DNA of 64,000 bases from JBDTSW01 sp051004675 (GTDB taxonomy: Bacteria; Actinomycetota; Thermoleophilia; Solirubrobacterales; 70-9): the NCBI GenBank assembly GCA_051004675.1, contig JBPCKC010000107.1, positions 1 to 64,000 on the forward strand, read 5' to 3'. Below the pieces are notes generated by a model. It did not search any database. It had not been told where the DNA came from and saw nothing but the letters and a program-made list of their open reading frames with translations. How positions within the stretch are numbered: position 1 is the first letter of the stretch; each line of letters opens with the position of its first letter. The position numbers and the translations under genes are program-made. This document shows positions 1 through 8,105 of this stretch, in pieces.

Positions 1-1593
1 GCCCACGCCGCCGCCGCCTACGCCGCCGCCGACGGCGCCGGCACCGCCGCCGGCACCGCCCGAGGGCGTCGGGAGCCCGCCCGGCTCGGCGCTCCTGGGC
101 ACGCGCCCGAGGGGGAACGCCCGCCGGTTGACGGCGAGCAGCGCCTGGGAGGTGACCCAGACCGGCGTCTGGTCGCTGGAGGCCGAGTAGCGATAGTGGC
201 CGTCCCCGGCCTGCCTCGCATCGAGGTAGTCGAACGGGTCGCTGCCGCCGGATGTGACCGTGGCCGGATTGACGCCCGCGGCGACCAGACCCTGGACTGC
301 CCACGCGGTCCCCTGCGAGTTGCCGCCGAAGCTGCCGTCCCCGCCCTGGCTGCCTCGCAGGTAGGCAACGGCATCCCGCCCGGCCTCCCCCGCGCCGGTG
401 GTCGCGATCGCCTGAAGCGCCGAGCCGGTGCTGTCGGGCGTGCTGAAGGACCCCGGCTGGAACCCCCACCCCCCGTTTGCGTTCTGGGCGGAGCGAAGCC
501 ACGCCGTCGAGCGGCGCAGCTCCGAGGCTGGCGCGCCCCCGGCCTTGATCGCAAAGACGCCGAAGGCCGTCAGGTCAACGAACCCTCCCCATGAGCCGTC
601 GGCGTTCCGCTTGCCTCGAAGCGCCGCGACCAGGTCCCGCCCTTCGAACGAGCGCGAGTTGATCCCGCCGCCCTCGAGGGCGAGGATCACCTTCTCCAGA
701 TCGGCGGTCGAGGTCGGCGGATGGGAGCGGAGGAAGTCCACCGGGGTGCGCCCGCCGCTTTGGAGGTCCAGCGGGTTTCTTCCCGACGCCTCCATTCCAA
801 GCATCGCCCACGCCGTCATGTCCAGGTTCGAGGAGGCGCCCGGCACGGCCCCGAAGCCGCCGTCGGAGTTCTGCTGGCGCTCCAGGTAGGCGCGCCCTTC
901 CGCCGACCCGGCCGCCTCCGCCGGGGGCGCCGGAGCGCCGAGGGCTCCGAGCGCGACAAACAGCGCCAGCGGCAGCGCCGCCGCCGGTCGCCAGGTGAAC
1001 TCGGTGCGCTTCCGGAAGCGCGAGATCATGCGCACCAACGCCGGCCCCGCGGCCAGCGCGATCGCAAAGTTCCCGATGGCGTGGGCCACGTTGAACGGAA
1101 TCGCACCGGCCGATAGCGCCAGATAGCGGTCGAGCGACTGCTCACCGCCGAACGTGACCATCACCGAGAGGTCAAGCAGCGCCCCGTACGCGAGCCCGGC
1201 GAAGGCGCACGCGAGTGCCAGGCCAACCCGCCCCAGGCCGCGGCCGGTGGCCCGCGCGAGCAGAGCCCCGAGGACGCCGCAAAGGCCCCACCCCGCCATC
1301 TGCCACGGGGTCCACGGCCCCTGTCCCAGCCACAGGTTCGAAACCGGGGCGGCCAGGGCGCCCACGGCGAAGCCCGGTGCGCCACCGAGGGCGAAACCCG
1401 TGATGAGGGCGACGTCAGTGGTGGCGACGACGTTCGGGACCGGCGCCAGCACCAGCCGGCCGGCAACGGCCAGCGCCGCGAGCGCGGCGACGAGCGCCAC
1501 CGTTCGCGACGAGGGGCGCGAGCGCTCGTACCAGGCGATGCCCGCGGCGATGACGAGCCCAAGCATGGTGAAGACGGCGAGCTGCCAGCTCAT
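1..1593 (-). CDS. ECF transporter S-component fused to a secreted alpha6/alpha6-barrel (transcobalamin N-domain-like), 3' end outside window
   Basis: Seen: one open frame of 531 codons from ATG at 1593 to the window edge. Residues about 1-190 are hydrophobic with several membrane spans and an S-component-like stretch (ALGGAPGFAVGALAAPVSN, GQGPWTPWQMAGWG). A further membrane span near 205-228 leads into an extracellular part with repeated squalene/prenyltransferase-type motifs (QNSDGGFG, NADGSWGG, QNANGGWGF, GGDGSFGG). The visible end is Gly/Ala-rich and low-complexity. The start overlaps the stop of the ATPase gene (ATGA). Known: prenyltransferase-like alpha/alpha barrels also form the N-terminal cobalamin-binding domain of intrinsic factor/transcobalamin, and S-components give ECF importers their specificity. 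Inferred from the riboswitch: the substrate is cobalamin or a precursor. The fusion would tether the binding barrel to the membrane pore. Confidence 0.85.
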   Translation of the reverse strand, partial: MSWQLAVFTMLGLVIAAGIAWYERSRPSSRTVALVAALAALAVAGRLVLAPVPNVVATTDVALITGFALGGAPGFAVGALAAPVSNLWLGQGPWTPWQMAGWGLCGVLGALLARATGRGLGRVGLALACAFAGLAYGALLDLSVMVTFGGEQSLDRYLALSAGAIPFNVAHAIGNFAIALAAGPALVRMISRFRKRTEFTWRPAAALPLALFVALGALGAPAPPAEAAGSAEGRAYLERQQNSDGGFGAVPGASSNLDMTAWAMLGMEASGRNPLDLQSGGRTPVDFLRSHPPTSTADLEKVILALEGGGINSRSFEGRDLVAALRGKRNADGSWGGFVDLTAFGVFAIKAGGAPASELRRSTAWLRSAQNANGGWGFQPGSFSTPDSTGSALQAIATTGAGEAGRDAVAYLRGSQGGDGSFGGNSQGTAWAVQGLVAAGVNPATVTSGGSDPFDYLDARQAGDGHYRYSASSDQTPVWVTSQALLAVNRRAFPLGRVPRSAEPGGLPTPSGGAGGGAGAVGGGVGGGGVG

Positions 1594-3251
1594 GCGATCC
1601 ACTCCGCCTCGGCGGCGAGCCTGCCGCGAAGCAGCAGCGCACCCTCCTCGGCCGTGGTGGGCGCGCCGTCACCCAGTATGCGCGCCACCTCGGTGGCGAA
1701 GTACCAGCCGCCTGCGAGGACCTCCCCGGAGGGACCATCCGCGATCGCCCGTCCAGCCCCGAGGAGCACGGCCCGGGTCGCGAACCGCGCGGCGAACTCC
1801 ACGTCGTGCGTCGCGACCAGAACCGCCGAGCCCTGCGTCGCGATCGCGCCGAGCCGCTCGGCGAGTTCGTCCTTGCGTGCGCGGTCCATGCCGCGGGTCG
1901 GCTCGTCCAGGCAGACGAGAGCCGGCGGGTCCCCACCGAACCCGCGGCCCGCCATCACGATTGCGAGAGCCAGTCGCTGGCGCTCGCCGCCGGAGAGGTC
2001 GCGGGGATCCTGGTCGGCCGCCCAGCCGAGGCCCACGGCAGCGAGCCCCAGCTCGCCCTCGGCCCCAGGCAGCTCATCGCGCACGCGCTCGCGTGTGAGG
2101 AAGTCTGAGGGGCTCTGCGACAGCAGGGCGCAGCCGCCCGGCGCCGCCACGCGGCCCCTCACCGGCGGCACCAGGCCCGCGGCGGCACGCATCAGGGTGC
2201 TCTTGCCTGCCCCGTTTCGGCCCATCAGCGCGACGCGCTCGCCTGGCTCGATCCTGAGGTCCAGGCCGCGCAGGACCTCCTTCGGTGCAACCCCGTCGTC
2301 GAGCTCCACCCATAGGTCGGCGGCGTCCAGTGCGGCGGCCCCACGCCGGCGCCCGGCCAAGCGCGAGCACAGGCCCCTCGGGCCGGACGCCTCCGCCTTT
2401 TTTGCCGACCTGGGCGGCGGCGCCAAACCACGGGTCGCCAGCGCGCGCCGGGCCTCCTTGACGCTCGCGGGAGGAGGCCCGATCCCGGCCAGGTCGAACA
2501 GCCTTGCGCCAGGCGTTGCCAGCGCCGAGTCGGTCTCGAGCGCCCACTCGAGGAATGCGACCGGAGCGCCGTCGAAGGCCATCCGGCCGTCATCGATTGC
2601 AAGCGCGCGGTCGGCCGCTGCGAGGCAGCGCTCGAGGCGGTGCTCGGCCAGGACGACGGCTGTCCCCCACTCCTCGTTCAGCCGCCGCAGCAGGCCGATC
2701 AGCTCGTCTCCGGCCACCGGGTCGAGCTGGGACGTCGGCTCGTCCAGCAGGACCATGCGGGGGCGCCGCACCAGCGCCGCGGCAAGCGCGACGCGCTGAA
2801 GCTCGCCGCCCGAGAGGGTGTCGGTGGCGCGGTCCAGCAGGTCCGCGACGCCGAGCGCGAGCGCCACCTCCTCGACGGCTCGGGCCCTGGCCGTCATCGG
2901 CTCGCCACGGATCTCGAGCGGGAGCTCGATCTCGCCGCGGACGGTCGCACCGACGACCTGACTCTCCGGGTCCTGGGCCACCAGCCCGATCTCCGCGCCC
3001 AAGTCCGCCGGACCGTGCCCGGCGACGTCGCGGCCGGCGACGCTCAACCTCCCGAACGCGTCCCCCCCGTGGTAGTGGGGCACCAGGCCGCAGAGGGCGT
3101 GGAGGAGGGTGGTCTTGCCCGAACCGGAGCGACCGGCCAGGACGACGAACTCGCCCGGCACGATCCGCAGGTCGATTTCTCGCAGTGCCGGCTCGGCAGC
3201 GTCCGGGTAGCGGTAGGAGAACGCCTCCGCCAGGGCGATCGTCTCAGGCAC
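1590..3251 (-). CDS. ECF-type energizing ATPase, two fused ABC domains (EcfA1-EcfA2)
   Basis: This 553-aa cytoplasmic protein powers the ECF vitamin importer by ATP hydrolysis. Two complete ABC domains are visible in tandem. The first has Walker A GRSGSGKTT near residue 40, signature LSGGELQR and Walker B MVLLDEPTSQLDP. The second starts near 310 with Walker A GRNGAGKST, signature LSGGERQR and Walker B LVCLDEPTRGMD. Most ECF systems encode the two ATPases separately; the single chain is a common actinobacterial variant. The start is GTG at 3251, overlapping the end of ecfT by 8 bp, and the stop overlaps the start of the S-component gene. It belongs to the riboswitch operon. Confidence 0.95.
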   Translation of the reverse strand: MPETIALAEAFSYRYPDAAEPALREIDLRIVPGEFVVLAGRSGSGKTTLLHALCGLVPHYHGGDAFGRLSVAGRDVAGHGPADLGAEIGLVAQDPESQVVGATVRGEIELPLEIRGEPMTARARAVEEVALALGVADLLDRATDTLSGGELQRVALAAALVRRPRMVLLDEPTSQLDPVAGDELIGLLRRLNEEWGTAVVLAEHRLERCLAAADRALAIDDGRMAFDGAPVAFLEWALETDSALATPGARLFDLAGIGPPPASVKEARRALATRGLAPPPRSAKKAEASGPRGLCSRLAGRRRGAAALDAADLWVELDDGVAPKEVLRGLDLRIEPGERVALMGRNGAGKSTLMRAAAGLVPPVRGRVAAPGGCALLSQSPSDFLTRERVRDELPGAEGELGLAAVGLGWAADQDPRDLSGGERQRLALAIVMAGRGFGGDPPALVCLDEPTRGMDRARKDELAERLGAIATQGSAVLVATHDVEFAARFATRAVLLGAGRAIADGPSGEVLAGGWYFATEVARILGDGAPTTAEEGALLLRGRLAAEAEWIA

Positions 3252-4152
3252 GGGGCACCCCCGCGGGCGCGCGAGCGGGGAAGCGCGGGACCCGGGCGAA
3301 CGGAAGCGCGGCCAGCAGCGGGAGCGCCAGCGCCACCGCGGCGGTCTGTGCTTCGGCGTCCATGGTCACCGTCGGGTAGGCGGCGAATTCGGCGACGCCG
3401 CCGGCGAGCACCGTGACGCCCAGCGCCAGAATCGCGAACCCGGCGGCGGCGAAACGCCAGGATCGCCGGCCCGGAGGAGGCTGCGCGGCCCTGCGCGGAG
3501 GGCCGGCCGCGTAGCCGCGGAGCTCGAGCGTCGCCGCGACGTCAACCGAGCGGTCGAGCGCTCCCGCGACCAGTCGCCGCAACATCGCGACGGAGCCCAC
3601 GGGCGCCGCCACCGGCCCACGGAGCGCCGCGGCCTCCCGCATCCGGGTGTGGTCGCGGGCGGCCAGCGGCACCAGCCGAGCGATCAGAGTCGCGGTAAGT
3701 GCCGAGCGTCGGGCGACCGGGCGCAGCATCCGCAGCAGACGGTCGGGGTCGACGCTCGCCGAGAGCACAGCGAATGCGAGCAGCACGACGACGACCCTCG
3801 CCGCCAGGACCGCGCCCTCCGCGAGCGCCTCCGCGCTCACGTCGATCTGCCCCAGCAGCGGCAGCTCCCAGCCCCGCACCAAGATCGTCTCGCCGCGCTG
3901 CGAGGCGATCGCGTTCACCGCGACGAAGGCCGCGGCCAGCAGCAGCCCATAGTGGGCTGATGCGGCCAGCGCCCGCTTGGCCCCGCCACAGACGCCGGCC
4001 ACCACTACGGCCGCCGCGGCCCCGGTGAGGATCAGCGGGTTGGTGCTCGCCAGCGCGATCGTCGCCAGGGAGCCAAAGTAAAGAGAGGCGGAGACGGCGC
4101 TCGCGTCGCGCAGCGGCCCCGGCCGCGGGGAGTAGGCGAGCGGTGACCTCAT
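3244..4152 (-). CDS. ecfT: ECF transporter transmembrane scaffold protein EcfT
   Basis: EcfT couples the ATPase dimer to the substrate-binding S-component. The 302-aa product has about five hydrophobic segments (for example LAASAHYGLLLAAAFVAVNA and LAARVVVVLLAFAVLSAS). The cytoplasmic coupling region holds two small helix motifs ending in an Ala-Arg-Gly-like arrangement (AALRG near 185, ELRGYAAG near 220), matching the paired coupling helices of CbiQ/EcfT proteins. Start ATG at 4152 shares ATGA with the stop of the upstream DUF4430 gene, implying translational coupling. No competing assignment fits both sequence and neighbours. Confidence 0.92.
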   Translation of the reverse strand: MRSPLAYSPRPGPLRDASAVSASLYFGSLATIALASTNPLILTGAAAAVVVAGVCGGAKRALAASAHYGLLLAAAFVAVNAIASQRGETILVRGWELPLLGQIDVSAEALAEGAVLAARVVVVLLAFAVLSASVDPDRLLRMLRPVARRSALTATLIARLVPLAARDHTRMREAAALRGPVAAPVGSVAMLRRLVAGALDRSVDVAATLELRGYAAGPPRRAAQPPPGRRSWRFAAAGFAILALGVTVLAGGVAEFAAYPTVTMDAEAQTAAVALALPLLAALPFARVPRFPARAPAGVPRA

Positions 4153-5099
4153 TTCATGCTCGCCTCCTCGATCGGGACCGGCGTCGGGTCTCCTGGCGGC
4201 GTGGGCAGGGTGAGCGCGTAGCGGTCGCGCAGCGATGCCTCCTCCAACGCGGCCACGGCGGCCTCCAGCCCCGCCGCGTCGGTGCCGCTGACGACCCAGG
4301 TAGGCGGGTCCTCGCCCGGGCGAACGGCCGCGACCAGGCCGCCGCGGGTGAGCACGTCATTTGCGGTGCCGGAGGTGTCGTACTCCTGTAGGACCCATTC
4401 GCCGTTCGTCCTGACCGGGGCTGCGAAGACCCCGCTCTGCTGCGGACCCTCCTCGATCAGCGCGGCGGTCTCGTCCCGACGCAGCTCCTCCCATTCCCCG
4501 ACCAGCACACGGAGCTCATCGCTGCCGGCCACCGAGCCGAACGGCTCGTTGGTGAAATCCACCCCCGCCTCGGCGAGCCTCTCCCCCGCCTCGGAGCACG
4601 CCTCTCCCCCGCCCGCACACTCCAGTCGCACCGGCTTTGGATCGTCGGTCGAAGACTGGGCGAGCGGCTCGGGGAACGAGCCAACCACGGCCGGAACCCT
4701 CATTACGCCGCTCCACTCGTGATGGTCCCACCAGATCCGCATCCCCGGCTGCACCTCGACTTCCCCGGCCCCGACCGACGATTCGACGCCGTCGACGTAG
4801 AAGAACCAGTCGACCTTGTTCTCGCCCTGGACACCACCGGCCAACCCGTCGATCGACTGCACGAAGGCGCCCCCGTAGCGGGTCTCGACCTCGACCTCGG
4901 CGTCAAGGGCCCGCAGGACGGTCTCGCTCTCGGAGGGGTCGCTCACGGTGGCGTCGACCAGCACCTCCGAGCCGTAGTCACGCGTGACGCGGAGCTCGGC
5001 CTCCCCCCTCGACTCGACGCCCTCGCCGAAGCCGCAGCCCGCGGGCGCGGCCAGCACGAGTGCTGCCGCCGTCCCCGCGAGCATGCGACCCGGGCTCAT
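4149..5099 (-). CDS. DUF4430 (transcobalamin C-domain-like) lipoprotein
   Basis: This is a predicted secreted, lipid-anchored protein of 316 aa. A short basic start and hydrophobic stretch end at a lipobox-like APAGC near residue 20. Residues about 75-150 carry the DUF4430 signature (DWFFYVDGVESSVGAGE, then GMRIWWDHHEW). Known: DUF4430 corresponds to the C-terminal beta domain of intrinsic factor/transcobalamin that caps bound B12. The second half looks like a processed globular domain with no family I recognise. The start at 5099 is preferred over an in-frame ATG at 5120 because it gives the ATGA overlap used throughout this operon. Inferred role: extracytoplasmic capture of corrinoid for the ECF importer. 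Confidence 0.85.
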   Translation of the reverse strand: MSPGRMLAGTAAALVLAAPAGCGFGEGVESRGEAELRVTRDYGSEVLVDATVSDPSESETVLRALDAEVEVETRYGGAFVQSIDGLAGGVQGENKVDWFFYVDGVESSVGAGEVEVQPGMRIWWDHHEWSGVMRVPAVVGSFPEPLAQSSTDDPKPVRLECAGGGEACSEAGERLAEAGVDFTNEPFGSVAGSDELRVLVGEWEELRRDETAALIEEGPQQSGVFAAPVRTNGEWVLQEYDTSGTANDVLTRGGLVAAVRPGEDPPTWVVSGTDAAGLEAAVAALEEASLRDRYALTLPTPPGDPTPVPIEEASMK

Positions 5100-6109
5100 C
5101 CGGGGAGCGTCTTCACCCACTCGCAGCTGGTCGCGATGACGTCGTCCCCGTCAAGGTCAACGATCACCTTGTCGCGGCCGCCCCCGCAGCTCACGCGGTC
5201 CGTGCCGGAGAGCAGACGGATCCGGTCGTCGCCGCCCTTCGACTTGACGTCGTCCCAGCCGTCGGTGGCCGAGAAGTCATCGGCAACCTGCCGGCCGACG
5301 ATCGTGCGCCCCCGCGGCGTCCCTTCCGGCGGGCACTCCCCCGCCACCGCGCTCACGCACACCTCGGCCACGTTCGAGTCGAGGTCCCCCTCGTTGGCGG
5401 CGCGAAGCTCGTACGTCTTCGAGGTCGCGAGCGTTACCGTTGCCGATCCGGTCCCGTCGGTCGTCGTGTCCGCATCCGCGCCGGTTACGGTCACCCCTCC
5501 GGCGGGCTCGGATGTACAGACGGGGTCCGGCGGCGGGTAGTCGGTGGAGCAGATCCAGCGCACGACGCTGACGCTCATCGTGCCCGGCGTCGTCCCCGGC
5601 GCCGCAGCGAGCTGGAGCTCGGGATCGGGTGGAAATCCGGTCAGCTGCCAGAGCACCTCGTCGCCGACTTCGAGCGCGAACTGGTCGCCGCCGACCTGCA
5701 GGGCCTGGTGGTTGACCTTGACGTTCCAGAAGTCGTTGGCGCCGGCCACGACGTCGCCGACACCGCACAGCCCCAGTCCGAACCCGTACTCGTCGGTCAC
5801 CGACAGCGGGTTGACCGCGGGCGTCGCGTCGCCGGCGGTCTCGAGCAGCCCCATGGCCGTGGGGCCCGGCAGCCGCACCCGGTCGCCGCTGCCGCCTTCG
5901 CCGTCGAAAAAGCACAGGGCCTGCGGATCGGTCCGGATGCGCTCGGAGTTCGTCACGTAGCTCGTGCCCTCCTCGAGCGGACCGTTCGGCCCGACCACTC
6001 GGAGCTCGGCGACCACCTCGTCGCTCGCCTGCGCGGCGGCGGGCGTAACGGCCGTGGCGCCCACGGCTGCGATGAGCGCCCAGCGGGCGCGGACAGAACG
6101 GTTAGGCAT
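5096..6109 (-). CDS. Secreted DUF4430-like protein, first gene of the B12-riboswitch operon
   Basis: The product (337 aa) has a Sec signal peptide (cleavage near AAAQA, residue about 27). Residues about 110-175 form a divergent DUF4430-like domain (FWNVKVNHQALQVGG, then LEVGDEVLWQL). A middle region resembles an Ig-like or bacterial Ig segment. A C-terminal block has RTX-like GGDDRI / GGGRDKV motifs and paired cysteines. The start is ATG at 6109. An AGGAAAGGGG Shine-Dalgarno lies about 8 bases upstream of it, whereas an alternative GTG at 6118 would sit directly on that motif. It is the first gene behind the riboswitch, so expression is expected to fall when cobalamin is plentiful. A role as corrinoid-binding partner is inferred. 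Confidence 0.8.
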   Translation of the reverse strand: MPNRSVRARWALIAAVGATAVTPAAAQASDEVVAELRVVGPNGPLEEGTSYVTNSERIRTDPQALCFFDGEGGSGDRVRLPGPTAMGLLETAGDATPAVNPLSVTDEYGFGLGLCGVGDVVAGANDFWNVKVNHQALQVGGDQFALEVGDEVLWQLTGFPPDPELQLAAAPGTTPGTMSVSVVRWICSTDYPPPDPVCTSEPAGGVTVTGADADTTTDGTGSATVTLATSKTYELRAANEGDLDSNVAEVCVSAVAGECPPEGTPRGRTIVGRQVADDFSATDGWDDVKSKGGDDRIRLLSGTDRVSCGGGRDKVIVDLDGDDVIATSCEWVKTLPG

Positions 6110-6140
6110 CTCAGCCACCCCTTTCCTCGAGGGATTCGTG

Positions 6141-6157
6141 CCCCGCCGACGGCGGGG
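6141..6157 (-). promoter_or_regulatory. GC hairpin between riboswitch and start codon (possible expression platform)
   Basis: A perfect 7-bp stem CCCCGCC-GAC-GGCGGGG lies between the riboswitch aptamer and the Shine-Dalgarno of the first operon gene. There is no U-tract after it, so a translational or Rho-linked switch is more likely than intrinsic termination. This role is inferred. Confidence 0.45.
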
Positions 6158-6171
6158 CGATTTGGCTGGCC

Positions 6172-6332
6172 GGAGTCAGGTCTCCTGGCTTCCGGGCTCC
6201 TCGTCGCGCCTTCCCGAGGCCGCTGGTGGCGTCCTCAGTGGCAGAGGCGACGCTTCATCGCCCGGTCACAGTGGCGGGACCGCGCCGGTCTTTCACCGGA
6301 CTTCCCTTGGCCACCGGCCGTATGTCGCCGCG
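6172..6332 (-). ncRNA. Cobalamin (B12) riboswitch
   Basis: On the minus strand the element shows the class hallmarks in order: GGGAA followed by GGTGAAAGACC, the B12-box GTCCCGCCACTGT, a variable peripheral stem with a second GCCACTG, and the 3' GGAAG...AGCCAGGAGACCTG segment. It lies about 60 bases upstream of the first gene of the DUF4430/ECF operon and starts just after the stop of the divergently unrelated MBL gene. Such aptamers bind adenosyl- or other cobalamins and turn off B12 synthesis or transport genes. This is the main evidence that the operon handles corrinoids. Confidence 0.94.
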
Positions 6333-6362
6333 AAGTGTATGCCCCCGGTGTTGGGGGCGCGG

Positions 6363-7493
6363 CTACCGCTGTTGCGCGAACTCCCCGTGCCGCGGGATTT
6401 CCTTCTGCAGGTGCGTCGGCCAGACCGGCCAGTGGCGCCTCCACCGCGGAAGCTCGGACGAGGGAAGGATGTTGCGGAATCGTGGATCGCGCTGATTCGC
6501 CGTCGCGACGGTCTTCTCCTTGACCATCGAGTCGTACTGGTCGATCGAGTCCTCAAGCGTGTTCGAGTTCAAGATCACCTCACGCCCGAAGAAGTCCGCC
6601 TCCTTGCGGACGCCGGGAATCTTCGACAGCTCGGGCTGCCAGTTGTCGACGGCGACTCCGTTCTCCGACGAGACCCAGACGCCCGTAGGGGTATTGACGC
6701 ACAGCGACTGGTTGCCGTCCGTGTGCCCGGGGGTGTGAAGAATGGCGAGCCCGTCTCCAAGCTCCACGTCCCCCTCGATCTCGACGTGATGGCCGGGCCG
6801 TGCCTTGTCGAGGCCACCCTCGACGTACCAAGCCCACTGCATGGGATGCGGCGAGCGGAAGGTGTCGACCTCCAGGCGCTGCGAGATGAACGTCGTCTCC
6901 GGCAGCATCGGCTCGCGCGGCGCTGTCTCGCCCATTACCGGCTCGGTCGTCCCCATCAGCCAGCGCGGGTCCTGAACGTGCAGATGGTCATACGAGGCGT
7001 AGTCGACGTCCTCGGGTCGAAGACCGCACGCGGAAAGCCCCTCGGGAACGGTGTTAAAGCGCTTCGAGAAGACCTTGTTGCCCAGGAAATCGCCATACCG
7101 CTCCAGCGCCTTCGCGTAGTAGGGGGCCTCGGCCGTGCCCTCTGGCACGAGCGGCTCCCAGACGAACGTGCGCCGCTCGCCCTCGAAGTCGCGGTACTGG
7201 ACGGCGATCAGCCGGTTGAGGATGAACACGTACGGAACCGGGACCGAGACGGCCCCGCCAAACGCGAACCGCGTGTGGTAGGCGCCCGCGGCGAGATCGA
7301 TGGTGCGGACGGCTTCCACCACGGGGCCCGCGGCGAAGCGCTCCGAGAACGCGCGAGCGCCCTCGCGGATCGCCTCGAGCCGCGCGCCGCGAGGCCAGAC
7401 CTCGCGCGCACCCTCGAACTCTTCAACCCCGCGGAACCCCGGCGGGGCGTCACTCGTGGTCTCGACTTCCTTCACCGTCGCGGGTGCTGCCAT
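6363..7493 (-). CDS. Metallo-beta-lactamase-fold hydrolase
   Basis: The product is a 376-aa soluble protein with MBL-fold metal motifs. YDHLHVQDPR near residue 168 occupies the HxHxDH position, where only an HxH-type pair is kept. HTPGHTDGNQSL near 260 is the third-ligand motif, and a late ENGVAVDNW supplies a possible bridging Asp. The first 120 residues are an unusual N-terminal extension. Because the classical HxHxDH is not intact, the metal count and substrate are uncertain; lactonase- or dioxygenase-like members are possible. It lies upstream of the B12 riboswitch on the same strand, but its stop precedes the aptamer, so it is a separate unit. Confidence 0.75.
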   Translation of the reverse strand: MAAPATVKEVETTSDAPPGFRGVEEFEGAREVWPRGARLEAIREGARAFSERFAAGPVVEAVRTIDLAAGAYHTRFAFGGAVSVPVPYVFILNRLIAVQYRDFEGERRTFVWEPLVPEGTAEAPYYAKALERYGDFLGNKVFSKRFNTVPEGLSACGLRPEDVDYASYDHLHVQDPRWLMGTTEPVMGETAPREPMLPETTFISQRLEVDTFRSPHPMQWAWYVEGGLDKARPGHHVEIEGDVELGDGLAILHTPGHTDGNQSLCVNTPTGVWVSSENGVAVDNWQPELSKIPGVRKEADFFGREVILNSNTLEDSIDQYDSMVKEKTVATANQRDPRFRNILPSSELPRWRRHWPVWPTHLQKEIPRHGEFAQQR

Positions 7494-7542
7494 GTGCGTG
7501 TCTCCTCGCGGCGCCGCGAAGCGCTCGCGGCGGCGCGCCCCG

Positions 7543-7926
7543 CTAAGAGCGCTCGGCGACCTTCTGCTGGAGCTGCTCGACCACGTCGGGCATCGCCTTC
7601 TTCATGCGGCTGAGCTCCCAGTGCTCGATCTTGATGACGCGGACCGTGTCGGTCGCGATCACCGTGGCCGAGCGCTGCTGCTTTTCGAGCAGGGCCTGCT
7701 CGCCGAAGACATCCCCCGGCCCGAGGTCCGCGAGGTGCTCCCCCTCGCGCTCGACCTTGGCGGTCCCCTCGGTGATCACATAGAAGTCGTTGGCGTAGCC
7801 GCCCTCCTTCACGATCTCCCTGCCCTCGGCGAACTCGTCCACCTTCGTGAACGGCGCGATCTTGCCGAGGGCCTCGTCCGGCACCTCTGCAAAAAGGTCA
7901 ACGCTCTTCAGCTGACTGACATCCAC
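7543..7926 (-). CDS. Cyclic-nucleotide-binding (cNMP) domain protein
   Basis: A 127-aa single-domain protein. Residues about 10-110 follow the cNMP-binding beta-roll: LFAEVPDEALGKIAPF, then EGREIVKEGGYANDFYVITEG, then the phosphate-binding cassette GPGDVFGEQALLEKQQRSA. In this family that cassette (FGE...R..A) binds cAMP or cGMP. There is no DNA-binding domain, so it is not a CRP-type regulator by itself. GTG at 7926 was chosen because a strong GGGAGGAA Shine-Dalgarno sits 4-6 bases upstream and the domain starts right after it; a longer upstream reading frame is only non-coding GC-rich sequence. It is divergent from the RDD gene. Confidence 0.85.
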   Translation of the reverse strand: MDVSQLKSVDLFAEVPDEALGKIAPFTKVDEFAEGREIVKEGGYANDFYVITEGTAKVEREGEHLADLGPGDVFGEQALLEKQQRSATVIATDTVRVIKIEHWELSRMKKAMPDVVEQLQQKVAERS

Positions 7927-8105
7927 TAGTTCCTCCCGAAGCTCCCGTGGGCTCCGAGAACCTAACCGAAATCGCCGGACGGGGCACCGCTGTCCATGAC
8001 ACTCGTCGCCGAGCATGCCGGCCCGACCGGCTAGTCCCACCTCCCGCTTGCGGGGCATCCCGGGCCCGAAGGGCCGTCCTTGCCCGCGCGTATCGTCCTC
8101 AGCGG

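Noticed and set aside
7947..8105. Longer N-terminus for the RDD protein
   Set aside because: The added segment is Arg/Pro-rich and overlaps the promoter of the divergent cNMP-binding gene. ATG at 8106 fits better.
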